Shown: positions 1 to 8,510 of the stretch, in pieces
Position numbering within the stretch: the first letter of the stretch is position 1
Layout of the letters: each line of letters begins with the position of its first letter
Assembly: GCA_031257495.1 (NCBI GenBank)
Contig: JAIRON010000010.1
Location: forward strand, 1 to 45,290
DNA: 45,290 nt
Origin: Puniceicoccales bacterium
GTDB lineage: Bacteria > Verrucomicrobiota > Verrucomicrobiia > Opitutales > JAIRKQ01
Direction: 5' to 3'
Notes under the pieces: model-generated
Seen by the model: the letters and a program-made list of their open reading frames with translations, nothing else
Told to the model about the DNA's origin: nothing
Databases searched by the model: none
Made by a program: the position numbers and the translations under genes

Positions 1-2273
1 GAGAAACAAGGCTCACCTCCGCCCGCCACGATCCCCTGTTTTTTGCGAAAAAAGCGGCTCATTTTCAGCGGCGGGACGAAATAATTTTTCTGCTGCCGGA
101 GGAGCGGGTAAGGTTTCTAAATAGTGCCAAGGATCCTTTATTTTTGGCCGCGGACTTTAACAATTGGTTTGAGGCTACGAAATTACCGAATTTTGCCCTG
201 AAGCTCTCCACCATCGATGGGCAAAACTTCTTCACCCTGTCCCTGCCTCTCGCCTCCCTCCCGGGCAAAGGAGAATTTAAGTTCGTCTCCCGGAGCGGAA
301 TCTGGATCGATCCGGAAGCGGATGCGCCGAATAAAAAATATTCCCCGATGAATTCGACAAATTACTTCTTCGACGGTACAAAAACGGGGGCACACCTGGT
401 TTTCCTCGCCCCAGAGGCACCGATGGTCCTGGCCAATGATTTTTTTCTTAAAATCGATGGGCAGACGCGGCCCATTGACCCGCTGCCATGGCTGCTGTCG
501 TGTTACAGTGGCAGTGAGCTGGGAGTAAGAGTAGAAAGAAAAAAAACAAAGTTCCGCGTTTTTATTCCCCGCGCCTGTGAGGCCAGGGTGCTGATTTACA
601 AAAATCTAGAAGATAAACCAGAAGCCGTTCCAATGAAGCGGGAGCGGGATAATACCTGGTTCGCAGAGATGGGAAAGAACCTGCACGGTCAATTTTACCA
701 CTACCAAGCGCTCTTTCACGGCGAAACAAATTGGGAAGTGGCGCCAAAAATAGTGGACCCCTACGCCAAAGCAACTTGCTCCCGTAGAGGCCCGGGTGTG
801 ATACTAAATGATCGTACCTTTCTCCCGCTGCGGGATAACTTCGTCGCCCACCCGATGAAGGACGATGTAATCCTGGAAGCGCATGTTCGTGACCTGCTGA
901 AAAATGCTCCCATTCGCCTCCGCCCGGAGCAGCGGCTGCTTTTCAATGGGTTATCGAAGTGGTTGTGCAAGAAACACTGCTATCTCCGCGAATTGGGCAT
1001 CAATACCGTCGAATTTCAGCCAATCACCGAGACCGATGCCGGCAACAAAAGCGAATACCACTGGGGCTACATGCCGGTGAACTTTTTCTCACCGGCGAGC
1101 GCCTACTGCAGCTTCCCCGCAAAAGCACCTGCGGAATTCAAAGGACTAGTGCGCACCTGTCACAAGGCGGGACTGGCAGTGATCTTGGATGTTGTGTACA
1201 ACCATGTCGGCGAACAGGACAACCTGCGGAACATTGACCCGGATTATTTCTTTAGGAAAAATGGGGACGGAAGTTTGCAAAATTTCAGCGGCTGCGGCAA
1301 TGATCTGCGCACGGAATCGCCCATGGTGCAAAGGCTAATCATCGATTCCCTGGTTCATTTTATAAAAACGTACAACGTGGATGGCTTTCGCTTTGACCTT
1401 GCCGAATTGCTCGGCGAAAAGTTTTTGCACAAGCTTGAACGGGAATTGAAGCTGGTCAAGGAAAACATACAAATTATCTACGAACCGTGGAGCTTTCGAG
1501 GGAACTTTGGCCATAGGATACGCTATTTTTCCAGCTCCGCTTGGAACGACGAATATCGCGATTTTTTAGCAAATTATGTGCGTGGTAATGGAAATTTTGA
1601 TGGCATGAAGTACTTCCTAAACGGTAGCCTAAGCTACAGAAGCGCATTCACCCATCAGAGTGTCAACTACGTGGAATCCCACGATGATATGTGTTGGATA
1701 GACAAAATCACCGAAAACTGGCACCACAATGGTTCAAACTGCACCGACAACGATCGCAAACGCAGCCACCTGGCCTTGGCAATTTTGATGATGTCCCTGG
1801 GAATTCCCATGCTACATGCCGGCCAAGACATGCTACAGTCCAAAGGAGGCAGGAGAAACACTTATCAGCTCGGCGGCATAAACGCTCTGAACTACGATCT
1901 TCTAATAAAAAACCACAGTACCCATGAGTTTTTTGAGCGATGGATAAAATTTCGACTGTCAAAGTGTGGCATCGTCCTGCGTCCCCCATTTACGCCATCG
2001 GGCACCTACATAAGGTTTTTTCAGTCACCGGGTACAAGCGCGCTGGGAGCTTTATACAATGCGGATTTTTCCCTGCCCTCAAAGCGCATATTTTTTGCCG
2101 TAAATCCCCACGTTAACGGCTGCTCAATCAACCTTGAAGATTTCCATCTGGGCACATTTCGCCAATTATCCAATGAAAACAAATTTTTTCACTTTCCCCA
2201 AAAATTAGGCTGCAAAGCCTTGGGGCAAAGCCTACCACTCCTGCCACTGAGCCTCGTGCTATGCATCGAATAA
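1..2273 (+). CDS. GH13 alpha-glucan debranching enzyme (type I pullulanase-like), 5' end outside window
   Basis: Hydrolyses or debranches alpha-glucans (glycogen, pullulan type). The frame is open to the first base of the window, so the start lies upstream. The first in-frame candidate inside, a TTG at 144, falls within a conserved LFLAADFNNW segment of an N-terminal CBM48-like domain and is not a real start. A second beta-sandwich-like stretch precedes the catalytic barrel. The GH13 regions are visible: DVVYNHV (about 1187-1207), GFRFDLAE with the nucleophile Asp (about 1384-1407), IIYEPW with the acid Glu (about 1472-1489) and NYVESHDD with the third Asp (about 1666-1689). YEPW and ESHDD favour the pullulanase/isoamylase side over plain amylases. 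No signal peptide can be judged because the N-terminus is missing. The stop codon directly abuts the stop codon of the convergent neighbour. Family certain; exact substrate inferred. Confidence 0.88.
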   Translation, partial: ETRLTSARHDPLFFAKKAAHFQRRDEIIFLLPEERVRFLNSAKDPLFLAADFNNWFEATKLPNFALKLSTIDGQNFFTLSLPLASLPGKGEFKFVSRSGIWIDPEADAPNKKYSPMNSTNYFFDGTKTGAHLVFLAPEAPMVLANDFFLKIDGQTRPIDPLPWLLSCYSGSELGVRVERKKTKFRVFIPRACEARVLIYKNLEDKPEAVPMKRERDNTWFAEMGKNLHGQFYHYQALFHGETNWEVAPKIVDPYAKATCSRRGPGVILNDRTFLPLRDNFVAHPMKDDVILEAHVRDLLKNAPIRLRPEQRLLFNGLSKWLCKKHCYLRELGINTVEFQPITETDAGNKSEYHWGYMPVNFFSPASAYCSFPAKAPAEFKGLVRTCHKAGLAVILDVVYNHVGEQDNLRNIDPDYFFRKNGDGSLQNFSGCGNDLRTESPMVQRLIIDSLVHFIKTYNVDGFRFDLAELLGEKFLHKLERELKLVKENIQIIYEPWSFRGNFGHRIRYFSSSAWNDEYRDFLANYVRGNGNFDGMKYFLNGSLSYRSAFTHQSVNYVESHDDMCWIDKITENWHHNGSNCTDNDRKRSHLALAILMMSLGIPMLHAGQDMLQSKGGRRNTYQLGGINALNYDLLIKNHSTHEFFERWIKFRLSKCGIVLRPPFTPSGTYIRFFQSPGTSALGALYNADFSLPSKRIFFAVNPHVNGCSINLEDFHLGTFRQLSNENKFFHFPQKLGCKALGQSLPLLPLSLVLCIE

Positions 2274-2906
2274 CTACTCCAAGGAACGCATTTTAAAATA
2301 TAACAGGCGACTGATCCAAGCATCCGTTGCGGCATATATTTTTTGCCTGTCCGTCAACTCCAATTGGCTCCAGTCACTCAACTGGACACATTTTGATATT
2401 CTTTTATTCAAAAAGATCGCCGCCAAATTTCTCAATCCAGTGTGAACGATGCCAAGGTGACGGCTCAATTTTCCCAGGTCAAAAAAATTTCTCGCTTCAA
2501 AATAGGAGAGACAGCGGAGGCGGGCAACGTCGAGATCGACGCCAACACCCGCTTTTAGAATATCTTTGGATTCCAATATTCCCTTGATTAGCTCCAACCC
2601 ATTTATCTTTTCCAATTGAAAGAGATAAACCTTCTTTTCGCCGGCTAACTGTATGAGGGAAGGATTGTACATTTCCCCCTTTCTAAAGGAGGGCTTGGAC
2701 TCCGAATCAAACCCCACCACCTTTTCCCTGCTCAGTTCGGCAATGGCGCAACGAGCCTTGCTGATATCGTCGACAAGCACAATTTCCCCGCCATAGGATA
2801 CTAGTGGCAGGCGCATAATCCTTTCCGGAGAAATTTTACGGGGCAGAGATAGCTTAAAAATAGTCTTCCTCAGCCACAAAATAATACTTTCAACGTACGA
2901 AAACAT
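2274..2906 (-). CDS. RNase D-like 3'-5' exonuclease domain protein (DEDDy)
   Basis: 210-residue protein made almost entirely of one DEDD 3'-5' exonuclease domain, as in ribonuclease D. Acidic motifs are in order: FDSES (ExoI), AGVGVDLDVARL (ExoII) and YAATDAWISRLLY (ExoIII, with the Tyr of the DEDDy subclass four residues before the Asp). The HRDC domains of full RNase D (about 370 residues) are absent, so this is the short single-domain form common outside enterobacteria. Expected role: trimming of tRNA or other small RNA 3' ends; the substrate cannot be told from sequence. It is divergent from the deformylase gene, with 53 bp between the starts, and convergent with the GH13 gene with no spacer at all. 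Family call is firm, function generic. Confidence 0.85.
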   Translation of the reverse strand: MFSYVESIILWLRKTIFKLSLPRKISPERIMRLPLVSYGGEIVLVDDISKARCAIAELSREKVVGFDSESKPSFRKGEMYNPSLIQLAGEKKVYLFQLEKINGLELIKGILESKDILKAGVGVDLDVARLRCLSYFEARNFFDLGKLSRHLGIVHTGLRNLAAIFLNKRISKCVQLSDWSQLELTDRQKIYAATDAWISRLLYFKMRSLE

Positions 2907-2959
2907 TCCTTATACATCTTCCCCATTGAAAAAACCTTAAATTTGCGTTATCGTCAATA

Positions 2960-3595
2960 ATGAATTTTGCAATTAAACAATCACAGGGGACAGTTCTTGA
3001 AATTCACATTGTCGGAGACAGGATTCTCCGAGAAAATACAAAAATAGTCACGAATTTTGATAAAAATTTAGGAAATTTTATAGGTGACATGCTGGCAACG
3101 ATGTACGCCGCGGAAGGCATTGGTCTGGCTGCTCCTCAGGTAGGTAAATCGTTGAAAGTCGTAGTTATTGACGTGTCACCCTGCTTATCGGAAGGAGACA
3201 AGTGTGATTTTGATGGGAACAAGGTGGAAGAAATTGGCTCCATCATGCCTCTCTGTCTGATCAATCCAGTAATAAAAAAATATTCCTCCGAAGTAATTAG
3301 CCAAAATGAAGGCTGCCTATCTGTCCCAGATTTTTCTGGCCATGTCAAACGCCCCGTGGGCATAGTCCTAACTTTTGTTGATCAACAAAATGTCAGCCAT
3401 GTGCTATCCTGCAATGGCATGCTGGCACGCTGCCTACAGCACGAAGTGGATCATTTGAATGGAAAATTGTACACCGATTTACTGGTGCAAAAGGATAAAA
3501 AACGCTTCACGAAGTATTTGGGAGAACGCTCAAAAACGCACCTATCTAAAAGCAACCACGGGAATATTGGAGCGGCGCAAGATTTCCAAGGTTGA
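2960..3595 (+). CDS. def: peptide deformylase
   Basis: Removes the formyl group from the N-terminal Met of new proteins; cytoplasmic metalloenzyme. All three motifs are present: GIGLAAPQVG (motif 1), EGCLSVP with the metal-ligand Cys (motif 2) and QHEVDHLNG with the two metal-ligand His and catalytic Glu (motif 3). At 211 residues it is longer than the usual 165-190: it has about ten extra N-terminal residues before the LEIHIVGD core and a roughly 25-residue polar tail. The ATG at 2960 has no strong Shine-Dalgarno sequence, so a slightly later start is possible. The tail overlaps the 3' end of the convergent UspA gene by 54 bp. Fmt, its usual neighbour, is not here. Confidence 0.95.
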   Translation: MNFAIKQSQGTVLEIHIVGDRILRENTKIVTNFDKNLGNFIGDMLATMYAAEGIGLAAPQVGKSLKVVVIDVSPCLSEGDKCDFDGNKVEEIGSIMPLCLINPVIKKYSSEVISQNEGCLSVPDFSGHVKRPVGIVLTFVDQQNVSHVLSCNGMLARCLQHEVDHLNGKLYTDLLVQKDKKRFTKYLGERSKTHLSKSNHGNIGAAQDFQG

Positions 3596-4390
3596 GCTAC
3601 CAACAAAAAGGTGGCGAATGGCACCATGGGCATAGGCTCCCATTATCAGCAAGTCTGCGTGCATCTCCCTTGCATACTTGTCTATTTCCTCCCCAACTTC
3701 GCCAACCCGCTCGCAGGTAACGACGTCCAACTTAGCCATGCCGCGAAGCAAGTCACGCACTTTATCAAGCCCATCGCGGACGGTTTCATCCGGATTAACT
3801 GCTAAAATATGAATTTCACAGTCTTTGAAGAATGCATTGCGTTCGACAAACTGCAGTGCCCGATTAACAGGCTCCGAACCATCATAGGCTATCAAAACTT
3901 TGCGTAGCGCTTTAAATTTGTTTGGAACGATTAAGCAGGGACAGGTACTCGCCCGTAGGACTTTCTCCAGGGTGGCCCCCAGCCTTTCCTTAGCAGCATC
4001 GGAATTTTCGCCCCGTTTTCCAAGAACGATTAAATCCACTCCCGTTGCGCCCTTCTTAAATTCCTCGAAAATATCTACTATGGCGCCAACGCGGTGATTA
4101 AACTTAAATTTGCCATCGTGATGCGCCGATTGGAACATGCGCGTAAGCTTTCGTTCGATACGCCTAGCTTTTTCATTTTCTAAACTTTGCTTGGAATCGG
4201 ATAATTCCTTGAATGTTTGCATGCCCAAAGCCCCACCAAAATCCGCCACAACCGATAATTCAAAACTTTGAAGATCGGAAACATAAAGAATGTCAACGTA
4301 CGCGTCCATCAATCGAGCCAACTCAATGGTGTACTTCGCGCACGGAGTGGCATAATTTGACCCATCAACGCACAGTAGTATGCTTCTCAT
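3542..4390 (-). CDS. tandem universal stress protein (two UspA domains)
   Basis: 282 residues forming two UspA folds, roughly residues 1-150 and 158-282. Each begins with the typical beta strand and Asp (ILLCVDGS; VLIAYDGSEP). The second carries the ATP-binding G-2X-G-9X-G(S/T) signature (GAYAHGAIRHLFVGSST); the first has a looser version (GKRGENSD...LGAT). Such proteins bind ATP and act in stress survival by poorly understood means; cytoplasmic. The coding 3' end runs 54 bp into the convergent def gene, so the two transcripts are complementary at their ends. It is divergent from the uracil-DNA glycosylase gene with about 100 bp between. Family firm, physiological role unknown. Confidence 0.9.
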   Translation of the reverse strand: MRSILLCVDGSNYATPCAKYTIELARLMDAYVDILYVSDLQSFELSVVADFGGALGMQTFKELSDSKQSLENEKARRIERKLTRMFQSAHHDGKFKFNHRVGAIVDIFEEFKKGATGVDLIVLGKRGENSDAAKERLGATLEKVLRASTCPCLIVPNKFKALRKVLIAYDGSEPVNRALQFVERNAFFKDCEIHILAVNPDETVRDGLDKVRDLLRGMAKLDVVTCERVGEVGEEIDKYAREMHADLLIMGAYAHGAIRHLFVGSSTLEILRRSNIPVVAFR

Positions 4391-4492
4391 GAGCTGGCAT
4401 CTTAGTCAAAAAAACATAATTGGCAAGATAAAACTGACCGAAAAATTAATATTCATACTTGCGTTTTTTCAAAAACGAAAAATATTTCGCCC

Positions 4493-5323
4493 ATGTCTTC
4501 ACTTGTGAACTTGCTAATTTTAGAACTTGAAAGCATGATTCGAGATGGTGAAAGCAGCATTGTTTTATCGGACCAGAGTGTAGAATTTTTAAAAAAAATG
4601 CCCCAATCCCTTAATTTTAACGACGGTACAAATTATCCCTCGAAGACGGAATACTTATCCCGAAATACTTATCCCGAAAACACCATAAAACTTATCCAAG
4701 AAGGGGATAAATCATTTAAATATAATTGGTTGTGCGATAAAGTATTGAACTGTTCCATTTGCAAACAACACGTTAGGCCTGGAAAAAAAATAGTCTTGGG
4801 CGTTGGAAATTTGGACGCAGAGATATTTTTTTGCGGCGAGGCTCCAGGAGCGGATGAAGAAGTTATTGGGGAGCCTTTCGTTGGCCGAGCTGGCCAACTG
4901 TTGACAAAAATAATTGCCGCCATGGGATTGTTACGTGAAGATGTTTACATCGGAAATATTATGAACTGGCGGCCGGAAATGGAAAGTTCCGTGGGTAATC
5001 GCCCGCCAACGCAAGATGAGATGCGGTTTTGCCTACCCTATCTCGAGGCACAGATCGAAATCGTCCAACCAAAGGTAATAGTTGCTCTCGGTGCAACGGC
5101 AGCCAATGGCTTGCTGGGTTCCAATTCGTCCCGCCTCATGAAAAACATCCGAGGCAAATGGTTTGAATTTCACAACATACCCCTCATGGTCACATTTCAT
5201 CCATCCTACCTATTGCGCAATAACACAAATTTTGCTAAGCGCACCGTTTGGGAGGACATGCTTTCCGTAATGTATAAAATCGGCATGCCAATCTCAGAAA
5301 AACAACGAAATTTTTTCCTGTAG
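4493..5323 (+). CDS. family 4 uracil-DNA glycosylase
   Basis: Excises uracil from DNA in base excision repair. Motif A GEAPGADEE and motif B HPSYLLR are present, with the FVGRAGQLL segment between. Iron-sulphur ligands: a CSIC pair near residue 88 and a Cys in RFCLPYL are present. The third ligand, normally in a KCRPP stretch, appears as NWRPE, so cluster binding may use another residue or be altered; Trp at this place is also known in other lineages of the family. The N-terminal ~75 residues are a poorly conserved extension and contain a tandem 14-bp duplication (4651-4678). Monocistronic by position; a weak GC-poor hairpin followed by TATTTT lies directly after the stop. Confidence 0.9.
   Translation: MSSLVNLLILELESMIRDGESSIVLSDQSVEFLKKMPQSLNFNDGTNYPSKTEYLSRNTYPENTIKLIQEGDKSFKYNWLCDKVLNCSICKQHVRPGKKIVLGVGNLDAEIFFCGEAPGADEEVIGEPFVGRAGQLLTKIIAAMGLLREDVYIGNIMNWRPEMESSVGNRPPTQDEMRFCLPYLEAQIEIVQPKVIVALGATAANGLLGSNSSRLMKNIRGKWFEFHNIPLMVTFHPSYLLRNNTNFAKRTVWEDMLSVMYKIGMPISEKQRNFFL
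4651..4678 (+). repeat. tandem 14-bp duplication inside the UDG N-terminal extension
   Basis: Two perfect head-to-tail copies of ATACTTATCCCGAA. The unit is not a multiple of three, so the copies are read in different phases and give different residues. It lies in the variable N-terminal extension, upstream of the conserved domain. Confidence 0.85.
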
Positions 5324-5324
5324 A

Positions 5325-5350
5325 ACCCCTTAATTGAGGTTTATTTTGAA
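5325..5350 (+). terminator. weak candidate terminator after the UDG gene
   Basis: Imperfect hairpin AACCCC-ttaatt-GAGGTT followed by a short T-rich stretch, two bases after the stop codon. Stem has a mismatch, so this is only a candidate. Confidence 0.3.
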
Positions 5351-5442
5351 GGCTTATACTTAGCATATGCCAAAGGTTCACATGCGAAGATAAGATCAAA
5401 TGATGCCTAAGTACAAAAGCTTTCCCTTTTATTTTCGCAAAA

Positions 5443-6075
5443 TTACAATTGAAAAGACATAAGCGTCCCACCACCATTACTTATGACCATGCCTATAACC
5501 ATGCCGGACAAAAACTCCGCGAAAAAACACCAGCACCTAGTTTCCCAACTTAGTTGCATGTCTGGTGTAATTGTCAAGACTCCGCATATTGCTATAATTA
5601 TGCCTGCTATGATTGATGCCAATCCACTGTTGTGCGCCAGAAAGAAACCTGTTGCCACGACAAGCATGAAAGTTAAAAACGGAACAGTAGTTTTTGCAAA
5701 ATTTGCAAAATTTTTGATGACTTCTACAATCTTTTTAACAGTTTCGACACACTTTCCGAAAGCACGAAGCTGAGGTTTTTGCATCTGGGCATTCTGAGCT
5801 TCATCATTTTCGTCATTAATGGGTTCATGATGGGGGTAGTGATTTTCTGTATTTCCGTTGGGTACTTCCGCTACGCGCCCCTGGCCGTTCCCTTCTTGCA
5901 TACGAGGTTGAGGCTCTGGCCGATTTTGTGTCCCATGGGTACTATTAACACAACGGTTATTGAGTTCCGAAACAGGTTGTTGCCGTTGATCATCTCTGTT
6001 TTCGCTAAGAACTGGGGCATCATTTTCCAACATTCTATTGTTTTGAATATCATTCCTATCCATAGCAGAATGCAT
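5443..6075 (-). CDS. unknown protein: polar Asn/Gln-rich N-terminus plus bilobed hydrophobic C-terminus
   Basis: No family recognised. 210 residues in two halves. Residues 1-105 are hydrophilic, rich in Asn, Gln, Glu, Pro and Arg, and probably disordered. Residues 106-210 start with a short amphipathic KKIVEVIKNF helix and hold two closely spaced hydrophobic segments (around 130-150 and 153-168), then a third near the C-terminus (FLSGMVIGMVI) after a Trp/Cys-rich patch. There is no signal peptide. The pattern of a disordered tail with a tight hydrophobic hairpin recalls chlamydial inclusion membrane proteins, but that is shape only, not homology. The gene stands alone, divergent from the prc-like protease with a 164-bp spacer. 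Coding is supported by an uninterrupted frame with codon composition like its neighbours. Confidence 0.65.
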   Translation of the reverse strand: MHSAMDRNDIQNNRMLENDAPVLSENRDDQRQQPVSELNNRCVNSTHGTQNRPEPQPRMQEGNGQGRVAEVPNGNTENHYPHHEPINDENDEAQNAQMQKPQLRAFGKCVETVKKIVEVIKNFANFAKTTVPFLTFMLVVATGFFLAHNSGLASIIAGIIIAICGVLTITPDMQLSWETRCWCFFAEFLSGMVIGMVISNGGGTLMSFQL

Positions 6076-6239
6076 TGCTAGATTATGCTTAGGATGTCAA
6101 GCAATTTTACAAAATTTCCAAAAAAATTTAAAATTGCGCAACCGAAAAGAAGGAATATTTGCCGTAAAACATCTTCACATAACGCCTTTTAAGCAAAGAA
6201 TTGTTTAATTTAATTGCAACTTGCCCTATCTCGCGTTTT

Positions 6240-8501
6240 ATGAAGAAAATGAAGAGGGTAATGAACAGGCTAAAATTAACTTTAATTTTTGCATTGGGGA
6301 TATGCGGCGCCGTTCACGGTAGTACTACGCCAACGAAAGTTAGCGTAGAATCTCATGGCGAACCCATGATAATGCCAACCCGTGAAATGCGGGCGGAAAC
6401 GATCTACATGATGCGCTGCATGGAGGAGCTGCACTATAATCACAAAGATATCTCCCTACTTGATCACAAGGAAGTTCTCAGCGATTACATGGCCGAGCTG
6501 GACATCAACCACATGATTTTCCTACAGAAAGAAGTAAATGGTTTTGTAAAACGATTTTCCCCAACACTGGATATCTTCATCAGTGGAGGTAGCCTAATGC
6601 CGGCATTCACCATTTTTGACCAATACCGCCGAGATCACTACGGTCGTTTGGACTGGATAGCGAAAAGATTAGGGCAAAATTGGAACTTTTCGACTGACGA
6701 GTACTATGCCCCCGATCGCAAGCATGCTCCGTGGCCAACAGACCAAGTGGAAGCGGACATTTTATGGGAAAAACGGCTCAAATATGAACTGCTCAATGAG
6801 ATGATGAACAGCGAAAGCAGGGTGTCCGAATCGGAGAAGCAAGGGCAGCTCAAAGCAACCATGGAAGCTCTCACAAAGGCATTGGAAATAATTTCCAAAA
6901 GGTATGAAAACCTCCGCACAGCTCTGAAAGATTTTGATTCGTGGCTCATTGAAGAAATTTTCTTGAACAGTCTATCCCACATGTACGACCCCCATTCCAG
7001 TTTTTTGTCAAAGACATCGCTCGATGACTTCAACATTGCGCTACTTAATTCACTGGTAGGCATCGGCATAGTTCTCATTGATGATAACGGAACATGCATA
7101 ATAAAAGAACTGCACCCCGGTGGACCGGCTAGCATGTCAAAGCAGTTAAAACCTGGGGACAAGATCTTAGCCGTTGCTCAGGGGATTGATGGGGAGTTCG
7201 TTGATATAGTAGGAATGCGGCTGTACAAATCTGTAAAGCTGATGCGCGGTGAAAAGGGTTCCACGGTACGACTTAAAATGCAGCCCGTCGACGCTAGTCC
7301 TGGTGATTACAAAATAGTACAGTTAGTTCGCGATGAAATACACCTCATGGCGACGCGTGCCAGCGGAAAGTTGTTCACTTTTGACCTGAATGGCCAAAAC
7401 GTCAATGTCGGTGTCATAGATCTACCAGCTTTCTATGGAAATGATCCAAACAGCGATAAACAGGATGCGGACACGACCTCTGACATGCGCTACCTGATAG
7501 GCAAGCTAAAAGAGAAAAATATTGTCGGGCTCATCGTGGACCTTCGCCAGAATTCAGGAGGGTTTCTCGAGCAAGCGGTAAATACATCAGGGTTGTTTAT
7601 AAAGACTGGCCCCGTTGTTCAGATTCGAGATTCATTTGGAAAAATTGAAAACCTATGTGACGAGGACGAATCCATCGAATGGGACGGCCCGTTAATTGTG
7701 CTGACATCGACACACAGTGCTTCCGCTTCCGAAATTTTCGTTGGTGCGTTACGCGATCACAGGCGTGCCATAACCGTTGGTGATCCTACAACACATGGCA
7801 AAGGAAGCGTGCAAATGATCCTTCCCATGAACAAATTTTTCAGTTCTTTCCATGATGATTCTCTAGGGGCAGCTCGCGTAACTGTGCAAAAATGGTATTT
7901 GCCAACGGGAAATTCAACCCAGTTGAATGGCGTACCAACGGATATACAGATACCCAGCTTTGACGCCTATTTACCAATTCGAGAATCGGATTTGCCCCAT
8001 GCACTAAGTTGTGATTCCGTTCCCGCAGCAAAATTTGCCTACGAAGAAACTGCTAAAAAGTTAAACTACTTCGTGGATCCAAAAATTATCGAAGCGTTGA
8101 AAGAGCGCGTTGAAGAACGCAAGTCCCATCTTGAAGAATTCAAAATTTTAGACGAGCGCATTGCCCATTTTAGGGAAAATCTCAACCAGAAGGAGGTTTC
8201 TCTAAACATTGAAAAGCGGAGACAAAAATCTCAGTCTGATTTGCAGTTTAAACGTAGAATTAAGGCCGAACTCGAAGGCCTTATCGCAAAGGATGATTAC
8301 AAATTTGAGAAAGTCCGTTTGGAAGATGATAAAGAGGAAGAGGGTAAGGAAGTCTACGAAATCAAACAGGACGCCGTAGTTCTTCCCGAGCTTGATGTGC
8401 AGCTGCGCGAATGTTTACGCATAATGCGGGACTGGTACGAAATGCTACACCCGGAATGTACCCAATTAAAAATAGATTTAATGTGTCCCTTAATTGAATA
8501 G
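6240..8501 (+). CDS. prc: carboxy-terminal processing protease, Prc/Tsp type (S41A)
   Basis: Periplasmic serine protease that degrades or trims proteins from their C-terminus, including tmRNA-tagged ones in other bacteria. The ATG at 6240 is chosen because it gives a clean signal peptide (MKKMKRVMNRLKLTLIFALG, then small residues); an upstream TTG at 6201 would bury it. 753 residues, the long E. coli Prc form: N-terminal Tsp_N-like helical region, PDZ domain (VGIGIVLIDD to about ELHPGGPA...LKPGDKIL), S41 core with GLIVDLRQNSGG, the nucleophile Ser in HSASASEIF (about 7713-7739) and the general-base Lys in THGKGSVQ (about 7794-7817), then a charged helical C-terminal region. Followed by dxs with a 9-bp gap, so probably co-transcribed. 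Confidence 0.9.
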   Translation: MKKMKRVMNRLKLTLIFALGICGAVHGSTTPTKVSVESHGEPMIMPTREMRAETIYMMRCMEELHYNHKDISLLDHKEVLSDYMAELDINHMIFLQKEVNGFVKRFSPTLDIFISGGSLMPAFTIFDQYRRDHYGRLDWIAKRLGQNWNFSTDEYYAPDRKHAPWPTDQVEADILWEKRLKYELLNEMMNSESRVSESEKQGQLKATMEALTKALEIISKRYENLRTALKDFDSWLIEEIFLNSLSHMYDPHSSFLSKTSLDDFNIALLNSLVGIGIVLIDDNGTCIIKELHPGGPASMSKQLKPGDKILAVAQGIDGEFVDIVGMRLYKSVKLMRGEKGSTVRLKMQPVDASPGDYKIVQLVRDEIHLMATRASGKLFTFDLNGQNVNVGVIDLPAFYGNDPNSDKQDADTTSDMRYLIGKLKEKNIVGLIVDLRQNSGGFLEQAVNTSGLFIKTGPVVQIRDSFGKIENLCDEDESIEWDGPLIVLTSTHSASASEIFVGALRDHRRAITVGDPTTHGKGSVQMILPMNKFFSSFHDDSLGAARVTVQKWYLPTGNSTQLNGVPTDIQIPSFDAYLPIRESDLPHALSCDSVPAAKFAYEETAKKLNYFVDPKIIEALKERVEERKSHLEEFKILDERIAHFRENLNQKEVSLNIEKRRQKSQSDLQFKRRIKAELEGLIAKDDYKFEKVRLEDDKEEEGKEVYEIKQDAVVLPELDVQLRECLRIMRDWYEMLHPECTQLKIDLMCPLIE

Positions 8502-8510
8502 TACAAAGCC

